From JBJKSO01 sp046703825 (GTDB taxonomy: Bacteria > Chloroflexota > Dormibacteria > Aeolococcales > Bog-877): DNA of 64,000 bases. Below are positions 42,190 through 50,587 of this stretch, in pieces (position 1 is the first letter of the stretch; the number at the start of each line of letters is the position of its first letter). The stretch covers positions 27,059-91,058 of the forward strand of contig JBJKSO010000075.1 of assembly GCA_046703825.1 (NCBI GenBank), in the 5' to 3' direction. The notes under the pieces are model-generated. The model did not search any database. It was given only the letters and a program-made list of their open reading frames with translations, and had not been told where the DNA came from. The translations under genes were made by a program, and so were the position numbers.

Positions 42190-43395
42190 GTGTCGCCGCA
42201 ACCGGAACAGGGTGAAAAGGTACCTGCCGATCTCGGGATCGGTTCGCTGTGCGTGTGGGGCGGCGAGGGCTCGGATGGGGCCTCGACTCCGACGGAGGTG
42301 TCCGTGGTGCGCAGTGTCGCCTTCGGCTACGCGGAGTTGGAGGAGTGGCGCAGCGTAGCCGTCGGGGAGTCCAGCGGCCACATCTACAGTCGCAACACCA
42401 ACCCCACCGTGAGCGCCCTGGAGTCCAAGATCGCCGCGCTCGAGGGCGCTGAAGCGGCCACCTGCTTCGCCAGCGGCATGGCCGCAATCAGCGCCACTTT
42501 GCTGGCACTGGTGTCCCCCGGTCAACGGGTGGTTTCGATCCGGGACACCTACGGAGGAACCAGCAAGCTGTTCCTCGAGATACTTCCCCGGCTGGGGATG
42601 CATGTCACTCTGTGCGCCTCCGAAGACCACGAAGCAATCGAGCGAGAGGTGGCTGCAGGTTGTCGGATGCTCTACGTGGAGAGCCCGACCAATCCGATGC
42701 TGAAAGTGCTGGACCTAGCCCGGCTGGCACGTGCCGGCCACCACAGCGGGGCCCTCGTCGTCGTCGACAACACTTTCGCGACCCCGATCAACCAGCGTCC
42801 GCTGGCGCTCGGTGCCGATCTCGTGGTTCACAGCGCCACCAAGTTCTTGGGAGGGCATGGCGACGCTCTCGGCGGCGCCGTCGCCGGCCGGCGCCACCTG
42901 GTACAGCAGATCTTCCACTTTCGGGAGATCACCGGTGCAGCCTTGGACCCCACCGGCGCCTACCTGATCCTGCGGGGTCTGAAGACTCTCCACCTGCGCA
43001 TTGCCCAGCAGAATCGGAGCGCACACGCGATCGCAGATTGGCTCGCCGGCGACACCCGCGTTCAGCGGGTCTTCTATCCGGGACTGCCAGCTCACACGAA
43101 TCACGAGGTCGCCTCTGCGCAGATGAGAGGGTTCGGGAGCGTGTTGAGCTTCGAACTGACCGCCGGTGAGACGGCGGTGGCCCAAGTGCTGCGGAAATTG
43201 CGTCTGGCGCACCGTGCCGCCAACCTGGGCGCCGTCTCCACCACCGCCGGTCCGCCCGCGACCACAAGCCACGTGGAGTGCTCGCCCGAGGAACGGGCGG
43301 CGCTCGGAATCCCCGAGGGACTGATTCGCTACTCGGTAGGGATCGAAGACACCGAGGATCTGATCCAAGACCTGGACCAAGCGCTCTCCGGCTGA
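42190..43395 (+). CDS. Cys/Met-metabolism PLP enzyme (cystathionine gamma-synthase / methionine gamma-lyase family)
   Basis: 401 residues from the GTG at 42190 (AGGAG six bases upstream); the frame continues far upstream, but that part is antisense to the permease gene. Fold-type I: YSRNTNPTVSALESKIAALEGAE, ATCFASGMAAIS, DTYGGTSKLF, VVVDNTFATPINQRPLALGAD and the PLP lysine in VVHSATKFLGGHGDALGG. GLIRYSVGIEDTEDLIQDL closes the family. Whether it makes cystathionine, cleaves methionine or uses O-acylhomoserine cannot be decided from motifs; the lack of other methionine genes nearby leaves it open. Confidence 0.88.
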   Translation: MSPQPEQGEKVPADLGIGSLCVWGGEGSDGASTPTEVSVVRSVAFGYAELEEWRSVAVGESSGHIYSRNTNPTVSALESKIAALEGAEAATCFASGMAAISATLLALVSPGQRVVSIRDTYGGTSKLFLEILPRLGMHVTLCASEDHEAIEREVAAGCRMLYVESPTNPMLKVLDLARLARAGHHSGALVVVDNTFATPINQRPLALGADLVVHSATKFLGGHGDALGGAVAGRRHLVQQIFHFREITGAALDPTGAYLILRGLKTLHLRIAQQNRSAHAIADWLAGDTRVQRVFYPGLPAHTNHEVASAQMRGFGSVLSFELTAGETAVAQVLRKLRLAHRAANLGAVSTTAGPPATTSHVECSPEERAALGIPEGLIRYSVGIEDTEDLIQDLDQALSG

Positions 43396-43453
43396 CTCGA
43401 GCGCGGGCCGCGTGCGCCCCCGGCGCCGCCGACCACGAGCGTGCGGCCCTCGG

Positions 43454-44719
43454 CTAGGGCTGGTGTGCGCTCTGCTCCGCCGAGCGAAGCTTCTTGACCA
43501 TCGACTGCAGCAACCTCCAGCCGATGTCGCCGTTGCTCTGAACCAGAGGGCGGAAATCCCACAAGGTGAGGCCCCGACAGACCAGATCGGTGGCCGCCAC
43601 CACCGTGGCCGACCGCGGACCCTCATCCACCAGTGCGATCTCGCCGAAGTAGTCGCCGGGCCGCAGCGTGGCGCGGGCTTGGCCGCTGACCGAGACGGTT
43701 GCCTCTCCCGAGTCGATGATGAACAGCGCCGCTCCGCCCGTGCCCTCGCGGACCACGGTCTCGCCCTTGGCGAAGTGGCGCTCCTTGAAAAGGCGCGCCA
43801 CCTCCCGGCGCTGCACATCGTCTAGTTCGCTGAAGAGCGGGACCGGCTCCAGCGCCTGAACGGAATCTTCGGCTCGCGGCTTGGCGCGGGAAGTCCCCGA
43901 ACCACCCGCCACCGCGGTCACGGCCCGACACTGCAGCAAATAAAGGGTTCCGCCCGCGAAGGCCCACTCGATATCTCGGCCCGGGCCGTAGATTTCCTCG
44001 CAGAGTCCGCCAAGTCGAGCGAGCTGGCTGAGTTGGTCGTCGCCCAGGCACAGGAGCGCGGCGAGGTGCGCCGGCACCGCCTCCTCGGCCGTTCCGCCGG
44101 AGGGCAAGGTCCGGACCGCCACCTGCTTGCGCCCGGCGGTGCGCTCGAGCACCCGACCTTCGCGGTCAAGGCGAAAGTGGTCTGGTATGACCAGACCGGC
44201 GACCACCGACTCCCCCAGACCCCAGCTGGCCTCGATCAACCGCTCGTCGGCGCCGGTCACCGGGTTCTGGGTGAACATCACACCAGCCGACTCCGGATTG
44301 AGCAGCGACTGCACCACTACGGCAACCACCGGCCGCGTGAAGAGGCCGACCCGCTGGCGGTAGGAGATCGCCGAGTCCGAGTTGGCCGACCACCAGATCT
44401 CCCGTAGCGCCGGCACCAGGTCGTCCATGGTCGCGATGTTGAGCAGCGTGAGGTGCTGGCCCGCGAAGCTGGCCTCGGCGCCGTCCTCGTCGATGGCCGA
44501 GGAGCGCACCGCCAGAGGCCGCTGGAGAGGGGCAACTTCTGCGATCACTTCCTCGATCGCACGCGCGTCGCCCTGCGCGACCGCCTCCACCGTGCTGCCG
44601 GCGAGGGCAACCCCGGGTGGCACCGGCAGGCCCGCCCGCAGAGCCTCCCCGAGCCCGACTGCCTTCGCCCCGAAGAGGGACGTATCGCTCGCCGAGTCGA
44701 GCGGGAGGACGCCTTTCAA
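43454..44719 (-). CDS. PEP-synthase-like ATP-grasp domain fused to a cyclic-nucleotide-binding domain
   Basis: 421 residues. Residues ~10-270 are the PPDK/PEP-synthase N-terminal nucleotide-binding domain: GAKAVGLGEALRAGLPVPPG, PLAVRSSAIDEDG, AGVMFTQNPVTGADERLIEASWGLGE and DIEWAFAGGTLYLLQCR. Residues ~290-410 are a cNMP-binding/CAP-like effector domain with the cassette GDYFGEIALVDEGPRSATV at 355-373. The phosphohistidine domain is missing; it lies in the upstream gene (44716-46359), whose stop overlaps this ATG as ATGA. Together they make up a split rifampin-phosphotransferase/PEP-synthase-like enzyme. Control by cAMP or another ligand is inferred from the domain. Confidence 0.85.
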   Translation of the reverse strand: MKGVLPLDSASDTSLFGAKAVGLGEALRAGLPVPPGVALAGSTVEAVAQGDARAIEEVIAEVAPLQRPLAVRSSAIDEDGAEASFAGQHLTLLNIATMDDLVPALREIWWSANSDSAISYRQRVGLFTRPVVAVVVQSLLNPESAGVMFTQNPVTGADERLIEASWGLGESVVAGLVIPDHFRLDREGRVLERTAGRKQVAVRTLPSGGTAEEAVPAHLAALLCLGDDQLSQLARLGGLCEEIYGPGRDIEWAFAGGTLYLLQCRAVTAVAGGSGTSRAKPRAEDSVQALEPVPLFSELDDVQRREVARLFKERHFAKGETVVREGTGGAALFIIDSGEATVSVSGQARATLRPGDYFGEIALVDEGPRSATVVAATDLVCRGLTLWDFRPLVQSNGDIGWRLLQSMVKKLRSAEQSAHQP

Positions 44720-46359
44720 CTGAGCAGGGTCACCTCGCCGGCGGTTCCGTCGACCCGCAGCCGCATGCCGTCCGAGATGCGCTCGGTGGCGTCGCGCGTG
44801 CCCACCACCCCGGGGATCCCGTACTCCCGGGCAACGATGGCGGAGTGTGAAAGCAGACCGCCGTTGTCGGTCACGATCGCGCCGAGCAAGGGCAGCAAGA
44901 TATTGAATGCTTCGGAAGTGGACTCGGTGACCAGCACGTCGCCCTTGACGATCCGCTCGAACTCTGAAGGGCCGGAGACCCTCCGCGCGGGACCCTCATA
45001 GATGCCCTGGCTCGCGGCCAGCCCCCGCAGACGGTCCTCCTCATGTTCGGTTTCAGAGCTGCCGAAGATCGACCCCATGGCAAAGCCGGTCGCCTGCATC
45101 AGGCGGCCCACCTGCGGTGGCAGGCCGGCGGCATCTGGGGGCGGCGGCGGCGGCGGCCCGAGGAACGGGGGAGCATCCTTGGCGCTGTGGGTGGCGCGGT
45201 ATTGCGCCCGCCGGGCCAGGTCATCCGCCGTCGGCGATTCTGAGCCGGCCACCAGCGCGCACATCTCGTCAGCTCCGGCGTCGACGATGTGGACTGCTTC
45301 GTGGATACGGCCTCGCTCCGCCAGGCGCCGGCCAGCTGCCAGCGCCGCCCTGCGCATGAGCCCCGAAGCCCATATGTCGCTGTAAATTCCTCGTTCGTCG
45401 CGCAGCCGGTAGGTGAGACGTGCCTCGCCCAGTAGCTCGTCGAACTCGGCGCGCCGTTCAGGCGGCACCGCCCCTCGTACATCGGCGACCTGCTGCTCAA
45501 GGTCTCGGCCACCGTCGCCGTCCTCGGCCCCGACCGCGCCGCGGACCGCCCGCAACAGCGCGTCAGGCAGCTCCAGCGCCGTTGCCTCGGAGATGTCGAA
45601 CCCGTCCAGGGGACGGAAGCCAACGAAATCCAGGTAGGCCGCCACCGCCGCGCCCGCCTCGCCAGGAAGGGCACGCAGGGCGGCGAGCACATCGGCCGCG
45701 TCGGCGTCCGATGCAAGCAGCGTGAGCGCTTGGGGATCGCGGCGCAGCGACGATACCAGTCGTTCGAGCTCGTCGGACCCGCCCGCCGATACCCGGGCCG
45801 ACCCCCTCATCAGACCGAGCAGCTCGGAGTGCGGGCGCCCCGTCCAGGCCGCTGCGTGAAGCAAGAAGTCTCCTACGGGTACGATGGCCGAACCGGTGAA
45901 GCGCATGTGCTGCGTGATCATGGCCGCATGGTGGTCTCGACAGCGCAGCAGGTAGCTGATCAGGCCGTCGTCGGAGAGCGCGTCGGGGTCTACGGCCTGG
46001 ATCGACCGGTGCTCTGCGATCGCGGCCGGCTTGCGCGTCTCCTCCCACTCGCGGAGCTGCTCGCGCCAGAGCTTGCCGCTCATGACAGCTTCCGCCCGCG
46101 CGAACCGCGCAGGAACGTCTTCGGCTGCAACCGGCCGCATCTGGTTGTAGGCGAAGCCGTTGACGTAGGTGGTCGCCAGTCCCTCTACGAGCATGCCGAA
46201 GAAACTGGCGAAGTCGCTGGTACCTGCCCAAAAGGCGGGCGGCTGCGTCTCCGCCCAGTAGCGCGTCACCGGCCGCGGGAAATGGACTGGATCCAGCGTC
46301 CAGCTTCCATCGCCCGGCGGATCGAACGTGAGATCGTCGGCCACGTCTGCGTCAGCCAT
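44716..46359 (-). CDS. PEP-utilising enzyme mobile (phosphohistidine) domain with large substrate-binding-type region
   Basis: 547 residues from the ATG at 46359 (GGAGG six bases upstream). The last ~90 residues are the swivelling phosphohistidine domain of PPDK/PEPS/RPH: KGDVLVTESTSEAFNILLPLLGAIV then NGGLLSHSAIVAREYGIPGVVGT with catalytic His505. The ~400 residues before it are helical and resemble the acceptor-binding middle domain of rifampin phosphotransferase (start VTRYWAETQPPAFW; later GERG-type DERGIYSDIWASGLMRRAAL); a seven-Pro run sits in the hinge. No ATP-grasp domain is present; it is encoded next in the operon. Acceptor unknown. Confidence 0.83.
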   Translation of the reverse strand: MADADVADDLTFDPPGDGSWTLDPVHFPRPVTRYWAETQPPAFWAGTSDFASFFGMLVEGLATTYVNGFAYNQMRPVAAEDVPARFARAEAVMSGKLWREQLREWEETRKPAAIAEHRSIQAVDPDALSDDGLISYLLRCRDHHAAMITQHMRFTGSAIVPVGDFLLHAAAWTGRPHSELLGLMRGSARVSAGGSDELERLVSSLRRDPQALTLLASDADAADVLAALRALPGEAGAAVAAYLDFVGFRPLDGFDISEATALELPDALLRAVRGAVGAEDGDGGRDLEQQVADVRGAVPPERRAEFDELLGEARLTYRLRDERGIYSDIWASGLMRRAALAAGRRLAERGRIHEAVHIVDAGADEMCALVAGSESPTADDLARRAQYRATHSAKDAPPFLGPPPPPPPDAAGLPPQVGRLMQATGFAMGSIFGSSETEHEEDRLRGLAASQGIYEGPARRVSGPSEFERIVKGDVLVTESTSEAFNILLPLLGAIVTDNGGLLSHSAIVAREYGIPGVVGTRDATERISDGMRLRVDGTAGEVTLLS

Positions 46360-46729
46360 TTGCACCCTCCGCCCACCCGGCCAGTCCCGCGGCGGTGCAC
46401 CGCGTCAGGCTCACAGGATTATCGACCTCACCGCGGTCCAGCGGCAAGGAGGGGCTGGCGACTTCCGGGCCGGATCTGACCAGCCGGGACGCTGGCTCGT
46501 GGGAACGCGGCCGAGCCTGGGGACCGGGTAAGCACGGCGGCCGCGGGTTCCAGCGGCGCGCCGGAACCGGGCGCAGTCGCCGCCCAGCCAGACCCAGCGG
46601 GGGCCAAGGCGAGAGGCGTCCCGCTATCACGGTGATCCGGGCCCATCGAGCGCGACCAAGGCACTGAGCTGGACGATTAGCTGGCGACTACCTCGACCGT
46701 CGGGCGGGTCGCGCCGGAGGTGCCAGCTA
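46360..46729. other. 370-bp divergent intergenic region
   Basis: Separates the leftward PEP-utilising pair from the rightward BrkB-like gene, so it should contain both promoters. No convincing -35/-10 pair, repeat or small gene was seen. Confidence 0.5.
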
Positions 46730-47707
46730 GTGGACAAGATCAAGTCGAGCCTATCCGTGCTCCTCGCCAGGGCGGACGCCGCCCAGGAGGCAAACACCTG
46801 GCTCGCGTTCCCCTGGGCCGTTTTGAAGAAGTTCAACCAGGACTCGGCGTCGAGTTTGGCCGGCCTCGTCGCCTATCACGGCCTGCTCTCGGTCTTCCCC
46901 TTGCTGCTGGTGTTCGCGGCGGCGCTGAATTTGGTCCTGCACGGCCAGTCCGGGATCGAGTCTCAGATTCTGTCGGCCGCCCGTCAGGACTTCCCGGGCT
47001 TCGCCCCCTACCTGACGGTCGGATCCGTCTCCACCAACGGTGCCACCGTGGGTGTGGGGCTGGTGGTGGCGCTGTGGGCCGGGCTCGGTGTCACCCGAGC
47101 GGCGGAACGTGCCTTCAACGGGGTCTGGAACGTGCCCATGGCCCGCAGGCCGAACTTCTGGGTCGCGCGCCTCCGCGGTCTCGGCATGCTAGCCCTTCTC
47201 GGCACGACCGTGGTTGTGTCCACTGGTCTCGCGGCTCTGGGCCAAGTCGGCGGCCCCCTGGGATTCGCCTTCGCGGCAGTTGCCGTGATCGGTCCACTGG
47301 GTGTGAACGTCGCGCTCTACCTGCTGTCCTTTCAGCTGCTGACGAACATCCACGTCGCTTGGTCCCGCCTGGTGCCTGGAGCCCTGCTGGGTGCGGCGGG
47401 CTGGACGCTGCTCCAGAACCTGGGCTCCCTGTACATCCGGCACGAGGTCACGTCCGCTCAGCCGATCTATGGTTCCTTCGCCATCGTGATCGCCCTGCTG
47501 GCATGGATCTACCTCGGGGCTGAACTTACCTTGGTGGCAGCGGAGCTGAACGTTGTCCATGCCAAGCACCTCTGGCCACGCAGCCTGATCGGTCCGCCCC
47601 GAACCGAGGCAGACCGGCGGGCCCAGGCGCTCCTGGTGGCTGAGGCGCGCCGGACCGCCGTGGAGCGCGCCGCCGGAGGGGGTCAATCAGGCAGCGCCCT
47701 GAGGTAG
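46730..47707 (+). CDS. YihY/BrkB-family membrane protein
   Basis: 325 residues with six hydrophobic helices and cytoplasmic ends. Family features are FNQDSASSLAGLVAYHGLLSVFPLLLVF near the start (the conserved A-x-x-Y-x-x-x-F-P-x-L pattern), LWAGLGVTRAAERAFNGVWNVP and the late YGSFAIVIALLAWIYLGAELTLVAAELN. Once labelled ribonuclease BN, the family has no proven activity. GTG at 46730 with GGAGGTG seven bases upstream. Stands alone, convergent with the repeat-containing membrane protein gene. Confidence 0.9.
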   Translation: MDKIKSSLSVLLARADAAQEANTWLAFPWAVLKKFNQDSASSLAGLVAYHGLLSVFPLLLVFAAALNLVLHGQSGIESQILSAARQDFPGFAPYLTVGSVSTNGATVGVGLVVALWAGLGVTRAAERAFNGVWNVPMARRPNFWVARLRGLGMLALLGTTVVVSTGLAALGQVGGPLGFAFAAVAVIGPLGVNVALYLLSFQLLTNIHVAWSRLVPGALLGAAGWTLLQNLGSLYIRHEVTSAQPIYGSFAIVIALLAWIYLGAELTLVAAELNVVHAKHLWPRSLIGPPRTEADRRAQALLVAEARRTAVERAAGGGQSGSALR

Positions 47708-47839
47708 AGCGGACATACCGGTCAATGACAAGCGAGGCACGCCCACGGCGCCCCCGATCGAGCTGGATCAGCGGCCAGCCGGGCGGCAGACTGCGACGCG
47801 TCCTCGGCGCTCAGGGTGCCACGACTGAGGGGCTAGGGT

Positions 47840-49648
47840 CTAGCCGCCGAAGACGCCCAGAGCGTGCAACAGCCCGAAGCTGGCCGCCACCCCCATCAGG
47901 ATCAGGCCTATGCCCGCCTCCTGCTTCCACTCGGCCATGCGTTCGGACACACGCCGCAGCAGAGGCAGTACGGTCCAGGGCCAGGAGTAGCCGACTCCGG
48001 CACCGATGACGGCCGGAACCAGGGCGAATGACGAGCTGGCCACGGCGAAGGAATACAGGAGCGCCTCGCTCGTCTCCAACACCACGCCGACATAGGCCGG
48101 CCATGCGTCGCCGAGCAGGCGGCGCAGGCGCTCCAGCGGACCTCTTGCCGGCATTGGCCCGGTATTGCCCGCTTTCAGTGTCGAGCGCCTCACCACCGCC
48201 AAGGCCTCCTGGGTGTCCCGGTCGACCGTCCCTGTGAGCTTCAGACCGTGCTCAGCCTGGAAGCGGCCTACCACCTCAGGATCGGTGAGGTCGATGTCGA
48301 TCCTCGGGCCCACCCCATTCGCGGTCGCCACCGGGCCATAGCGCCGGGAGCGCTCCTTGCGGTCGTGGGCCATACGTTCGGTCCGAACCGCTCGCCAGGC
48401 AGCCTGGGTGGCAGGACCGATGACCCCATCCTGAGGCAGGCCCGTGCGCTCCTGGAACTCCCGGATCGAGCGGGTGTCGGTGGGGTCCAGCCCGACGAAC
48501 CAATCCCTTTCGTAACGCATCGCGGCCTGGGTGCCTTGGTCCACGGTCCCCGTCACCGGCAGCCCGTAGCGACGTTGGAACCCGCAGATCGCTTCCCTGT
48601 TGGCAGGATCGGGCAGGCCCTGCTTGGCGTCGCTCGGACGCGACCGCCAACCGTCTAAGAGCATCCGCCGGGTGGACGCGTCCAGCACCGCCGTGGGATT
48701 GAGACCGTGGCGCCGCTGGTAAACCCGCAGGCCCTCGACGTCTGTGGGGTCGAAGCTAAGCCTGGCCCGAAGTGCCAACACGGCGCCCCGGGTGCGCTCG
48801 TCGACGACTCCGCTCGTGGGCAGCTCAAGGCTTCGCTGCAGCTGGCGAACCGACTCAGGATCGGTCGGATCGAACTTGCCGTGGGCCGTGGCGGCGTCGG
48901 GCGGCGGTGTACCTCGCTGTTGCAGGGAGCCGCCGGTCCCCCCGGCCTCAGCCCGCCTGGCGGCAAGCGCCACGGCGGTGGTGTTGTCGATATCGCCCGT
49001 GGGAGGCAGGTGCTGGTCCCTTTGGAATCGGCGCACCGCCTCGGGGTCAAGTGGATCGAGTAGCCCGGGCTGCTGGGCGACACGGAGCGCGCCCTGGGTA
49101 GCCGCACCCACCACCCCTGTCGCAGCCAGCCCATGCCGGACCTGGAAGCCCTCAACAGCTGTTCGATCCGCAACGTCGACACCCACAAGGTAGGTATCCA
49201 CGCCCTCGTAGCCAGCCTCGCGCCGAGCTGCCAGCAGGGCGGCCCGGGTGCGGTCGTCGATGATCCCGCTGGGTTCTAGACCGTGCCTCTGCTGAAAGGA
49301 CTTGATGGACTGGGCGCTGGAGGGTGCCAGCCCGATCGGCTCGGCCGGCCCGCTCAGGGCGCCTTCGGTCTTGGGACGCTCCTTGAGCCCTTCGCGAAGT
49401 TCTCGCACACCCAAGGCGAACACGAGAAAGGCGATGGCATAGTCGAGATAGCTCGTGTTGATGAAGTAGAAGGCCAGCCAGAGTAGGCCAGCCAGCGGAA
49501 GCATGGTCACGGCGCCCGCTGCAACCGCGATCATGGCCCGCCGCCAACTGGACCGGGCGGCCGCCGCGGCCACGAAGAGCGAGGCTTCGGTGCCCTCGAC
49601 GCTGTTCATGACGAACGGCAGCCCGAAGGCAAGTCCGCTGAATGCCAT
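47840..49648 (-). CDS. Membrane protein with eight peptidoglycan-binding-like repeats inserted between two three-helix halves
   Basis: 602 residues from the ATG at 49648. Residues 1-85 hold about three helices and begin with NSVEGTEASLFVAAAA (Glu18-x-x-Glu21). Residues ~515-600 hold three more and begin with VVLETSEALLYSFAVAS (Glu525-x-x-Glu528), so the halves look like a duplicated E-x-x-E permease of the FTR1/COG4280 type. Between them lie eight copies of a PG_binding_1-like unit with core FQxxHGLxxTGxVDxxTxxAL, Phe-Gln pairs near 118, 168, 208, 270, 310, 357, 398 and 463. A hemerythrin gene ends 10 bp upstream on the same strand. Transport role and iron are inference; the layout is seen directly. 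Confidence 0.75.
   Translation of the reverse strand: MAFSGLAFGLPFVMNSVEGTEASLFVAAAAARSSWRRAMIAVAAGAVTMLPLAGLLWLAFYFINTSYLDYAIAFLVFALGVRELREGLKERPKTEGALSGPAEPIGLAPSSAQSIKSFQQRHGLEPSGIIDDRTRAALLAARREAGYEGVDTYLVGVDVADRTAVEGFQVRHGLAATGVVGAATQGALRVAQQPGLLDPLDPEAVRRFQRDQHLPPTGDIDNTTAVALAARRAEAGGTGGSLQQRGTPPPDAATAHGKFDPTDPESVRQLQRSLELPTSGVVDERTRGAVLALRARLSFDPTDVEGLRVYQRRHGLNPTAVLDASTRRMLLDGWRSRPSDAKQGLPDPANREAICGFQRRYGLPVTGTVDQGTQAAMRYERDWFVGLDPTDTRSIREFQERTGLPQDGVIGPATQAAWRAVRTERMAHDRKERSRRYGPVATANGVGPRIDIDLTDPEVVGRFQAEHGLKLTGTVDRDTQEALAVVRRSTLKAGNTGPMPARGPLERLRRLLGDAWPAYVGVVLETSEALLYSFAVASSSFALVPAVIGAGVGYSWPWTVLPLLRRVSERMAEWKQEAGIGLILMGVAASFGLLHALGVFGG
48178..49318 (-). repeat. Eight tandem PG_binding_1-like coding repeats
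   Basis: Protein-level repeats of about 30 conserved residues at 40-65-residue spacing inside the preceding gene. Each has a short helix ending in FQ, LQ or YQ, then R/D-x-x-G-L-P-x-T-G-x-V/I-D and a second helix T-x-x-A-L. The DNA copies have diverged well beyond recent duplication. Confidence 0.8.
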
Positions 49649-49658
49649 ATTCGGTGGC

Positions 49659-50156
49659 TCAGCCCGGGTTCCGGAGGTACTCCTGGGGATCCTTGTCCCT
49701 GACCTCGACGCCGCGCAGCCCAGCGTGCTCATCACGGTAGCTGATCCAGCGCGTCCCGAGCTGCTCGCGCGTGGCGTCGTCCGCGTGCTGCCTCAGATCG
49801 GCGATCGCACCCCTCTCCTCTTCGGCCATGTGGTCACTGTTCTCGGCGCGGGCAGTGTCCACCGCACTCCACCAGGCTTCGGTACCGGGGGTGGCGCGGT
49901 TGGCCGCGAAGACGGCGTCGCGGATCTTGTTGTGGTCGTCAATCGACTCGCCGGTCTCGTCGCGCCCCCGGGTCCCGGTCTCCACCAGACAGGGGTAGAA
50001 GACGGCCTCCTCCGCGGCAGCGTGCAGTTCCAGCAGTTCGGCGAGCGGCTGCCAAAGTTCGCCTACCCCGTCGTCACCCCGCTTCAGGTCAAGTTCAGCA
50101 AAGCGCCGGCGGAAGGTCGCGTGGTCATCGAGGACGAGATCGCATATGTCGGGCAT
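49659..50156 (-). CDS. Hemerythrin HHE-domain protein
   Basis: 165 residues. Di-iron four-helix bundle ligands are visible in order: LDDHATFRRRF, ELLELHAAAEEAVFYP (H-x3-E), IDDHNKIRDAVF and NSDHMAEEERGAI (H-x4-E). Such proteins bind oxygen or sense/scavenge oxidants or iron. It is first of a two-gene unit with the repeat-containing membrane protein (10-bp gap), which suggests a joint role in iron or redox handling (inference). Confidence 0.88.
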   Translation of the reverse strand: MPDICDLVLDDHATFRRRFAELDLKRGDDGVGELWQPLAELLELHAAAEEAVFYPCLVETGTRGRDETGESIDDHNKIRDAVFAANRATPGTEAWWSAVDTARAENSDHMAEEERGAIADLRQHADDATREQLGTRWISYRDEHAGLRGVEVRDKDPQEYLRNPG

Positions 50157-50451
50157 GGCTGCAGTAACTCCTCAAGAGCGCTGGCGGTTGCCACCCCCTT
50201 GCTCATTATTCGTTCGACCGCAGCCGGCTGCAGTAAGCCAGTTCGGCCCCGCCCGATCCGGGCCGCGGCCGACCCCAGAGCAGGCTGGGCGGATGGCCGG
50301 GTGTCCGTGCCCCGACGCAGTGGCCCCGCAGTTGGGATGCTCGGGCGCGTCGCCACAGACATCGCCTCCCAGTCACCAAGGACGAAAGAATCCGGCGCAA
50401 GCGGCCGGCGGGTCCGCAGCTCGGGCTACAAAATCGGCCGGACCGTGGCGG

Positions 50452-50523
50452 AGCGGGAGACGGGGATCGAACCCGCGACCTTCTCCTTGGCAAGGAGACG
50501 CTCTACCACTGAGCCACTCCCGC
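50452..50523 (-). tRNA. tRNA-Gly (anticodon GCC)
   Basis: Read on the minus strand the acceptor GCGGGAG pairs exactly with CTCCCGC. The D-arm is GCTCAGTGGTAGAGC, the anticodon arm CTCCT-TGCCA-AGGAG reads GCC, and the T-arm is GCGGG-TTCGATC-CCCGT. The discriminator is T and CCA is not encoded. Located 64 bp upstream of the 3' end of the MrfB-like gene. Confidence 0.97.
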
Positions 50524-50587
50524 GTTCGGGCAGTTTTGGCGGCCCAGACGACGAACACCAAACGCGCTCCGAACAGACTTTGCAATT

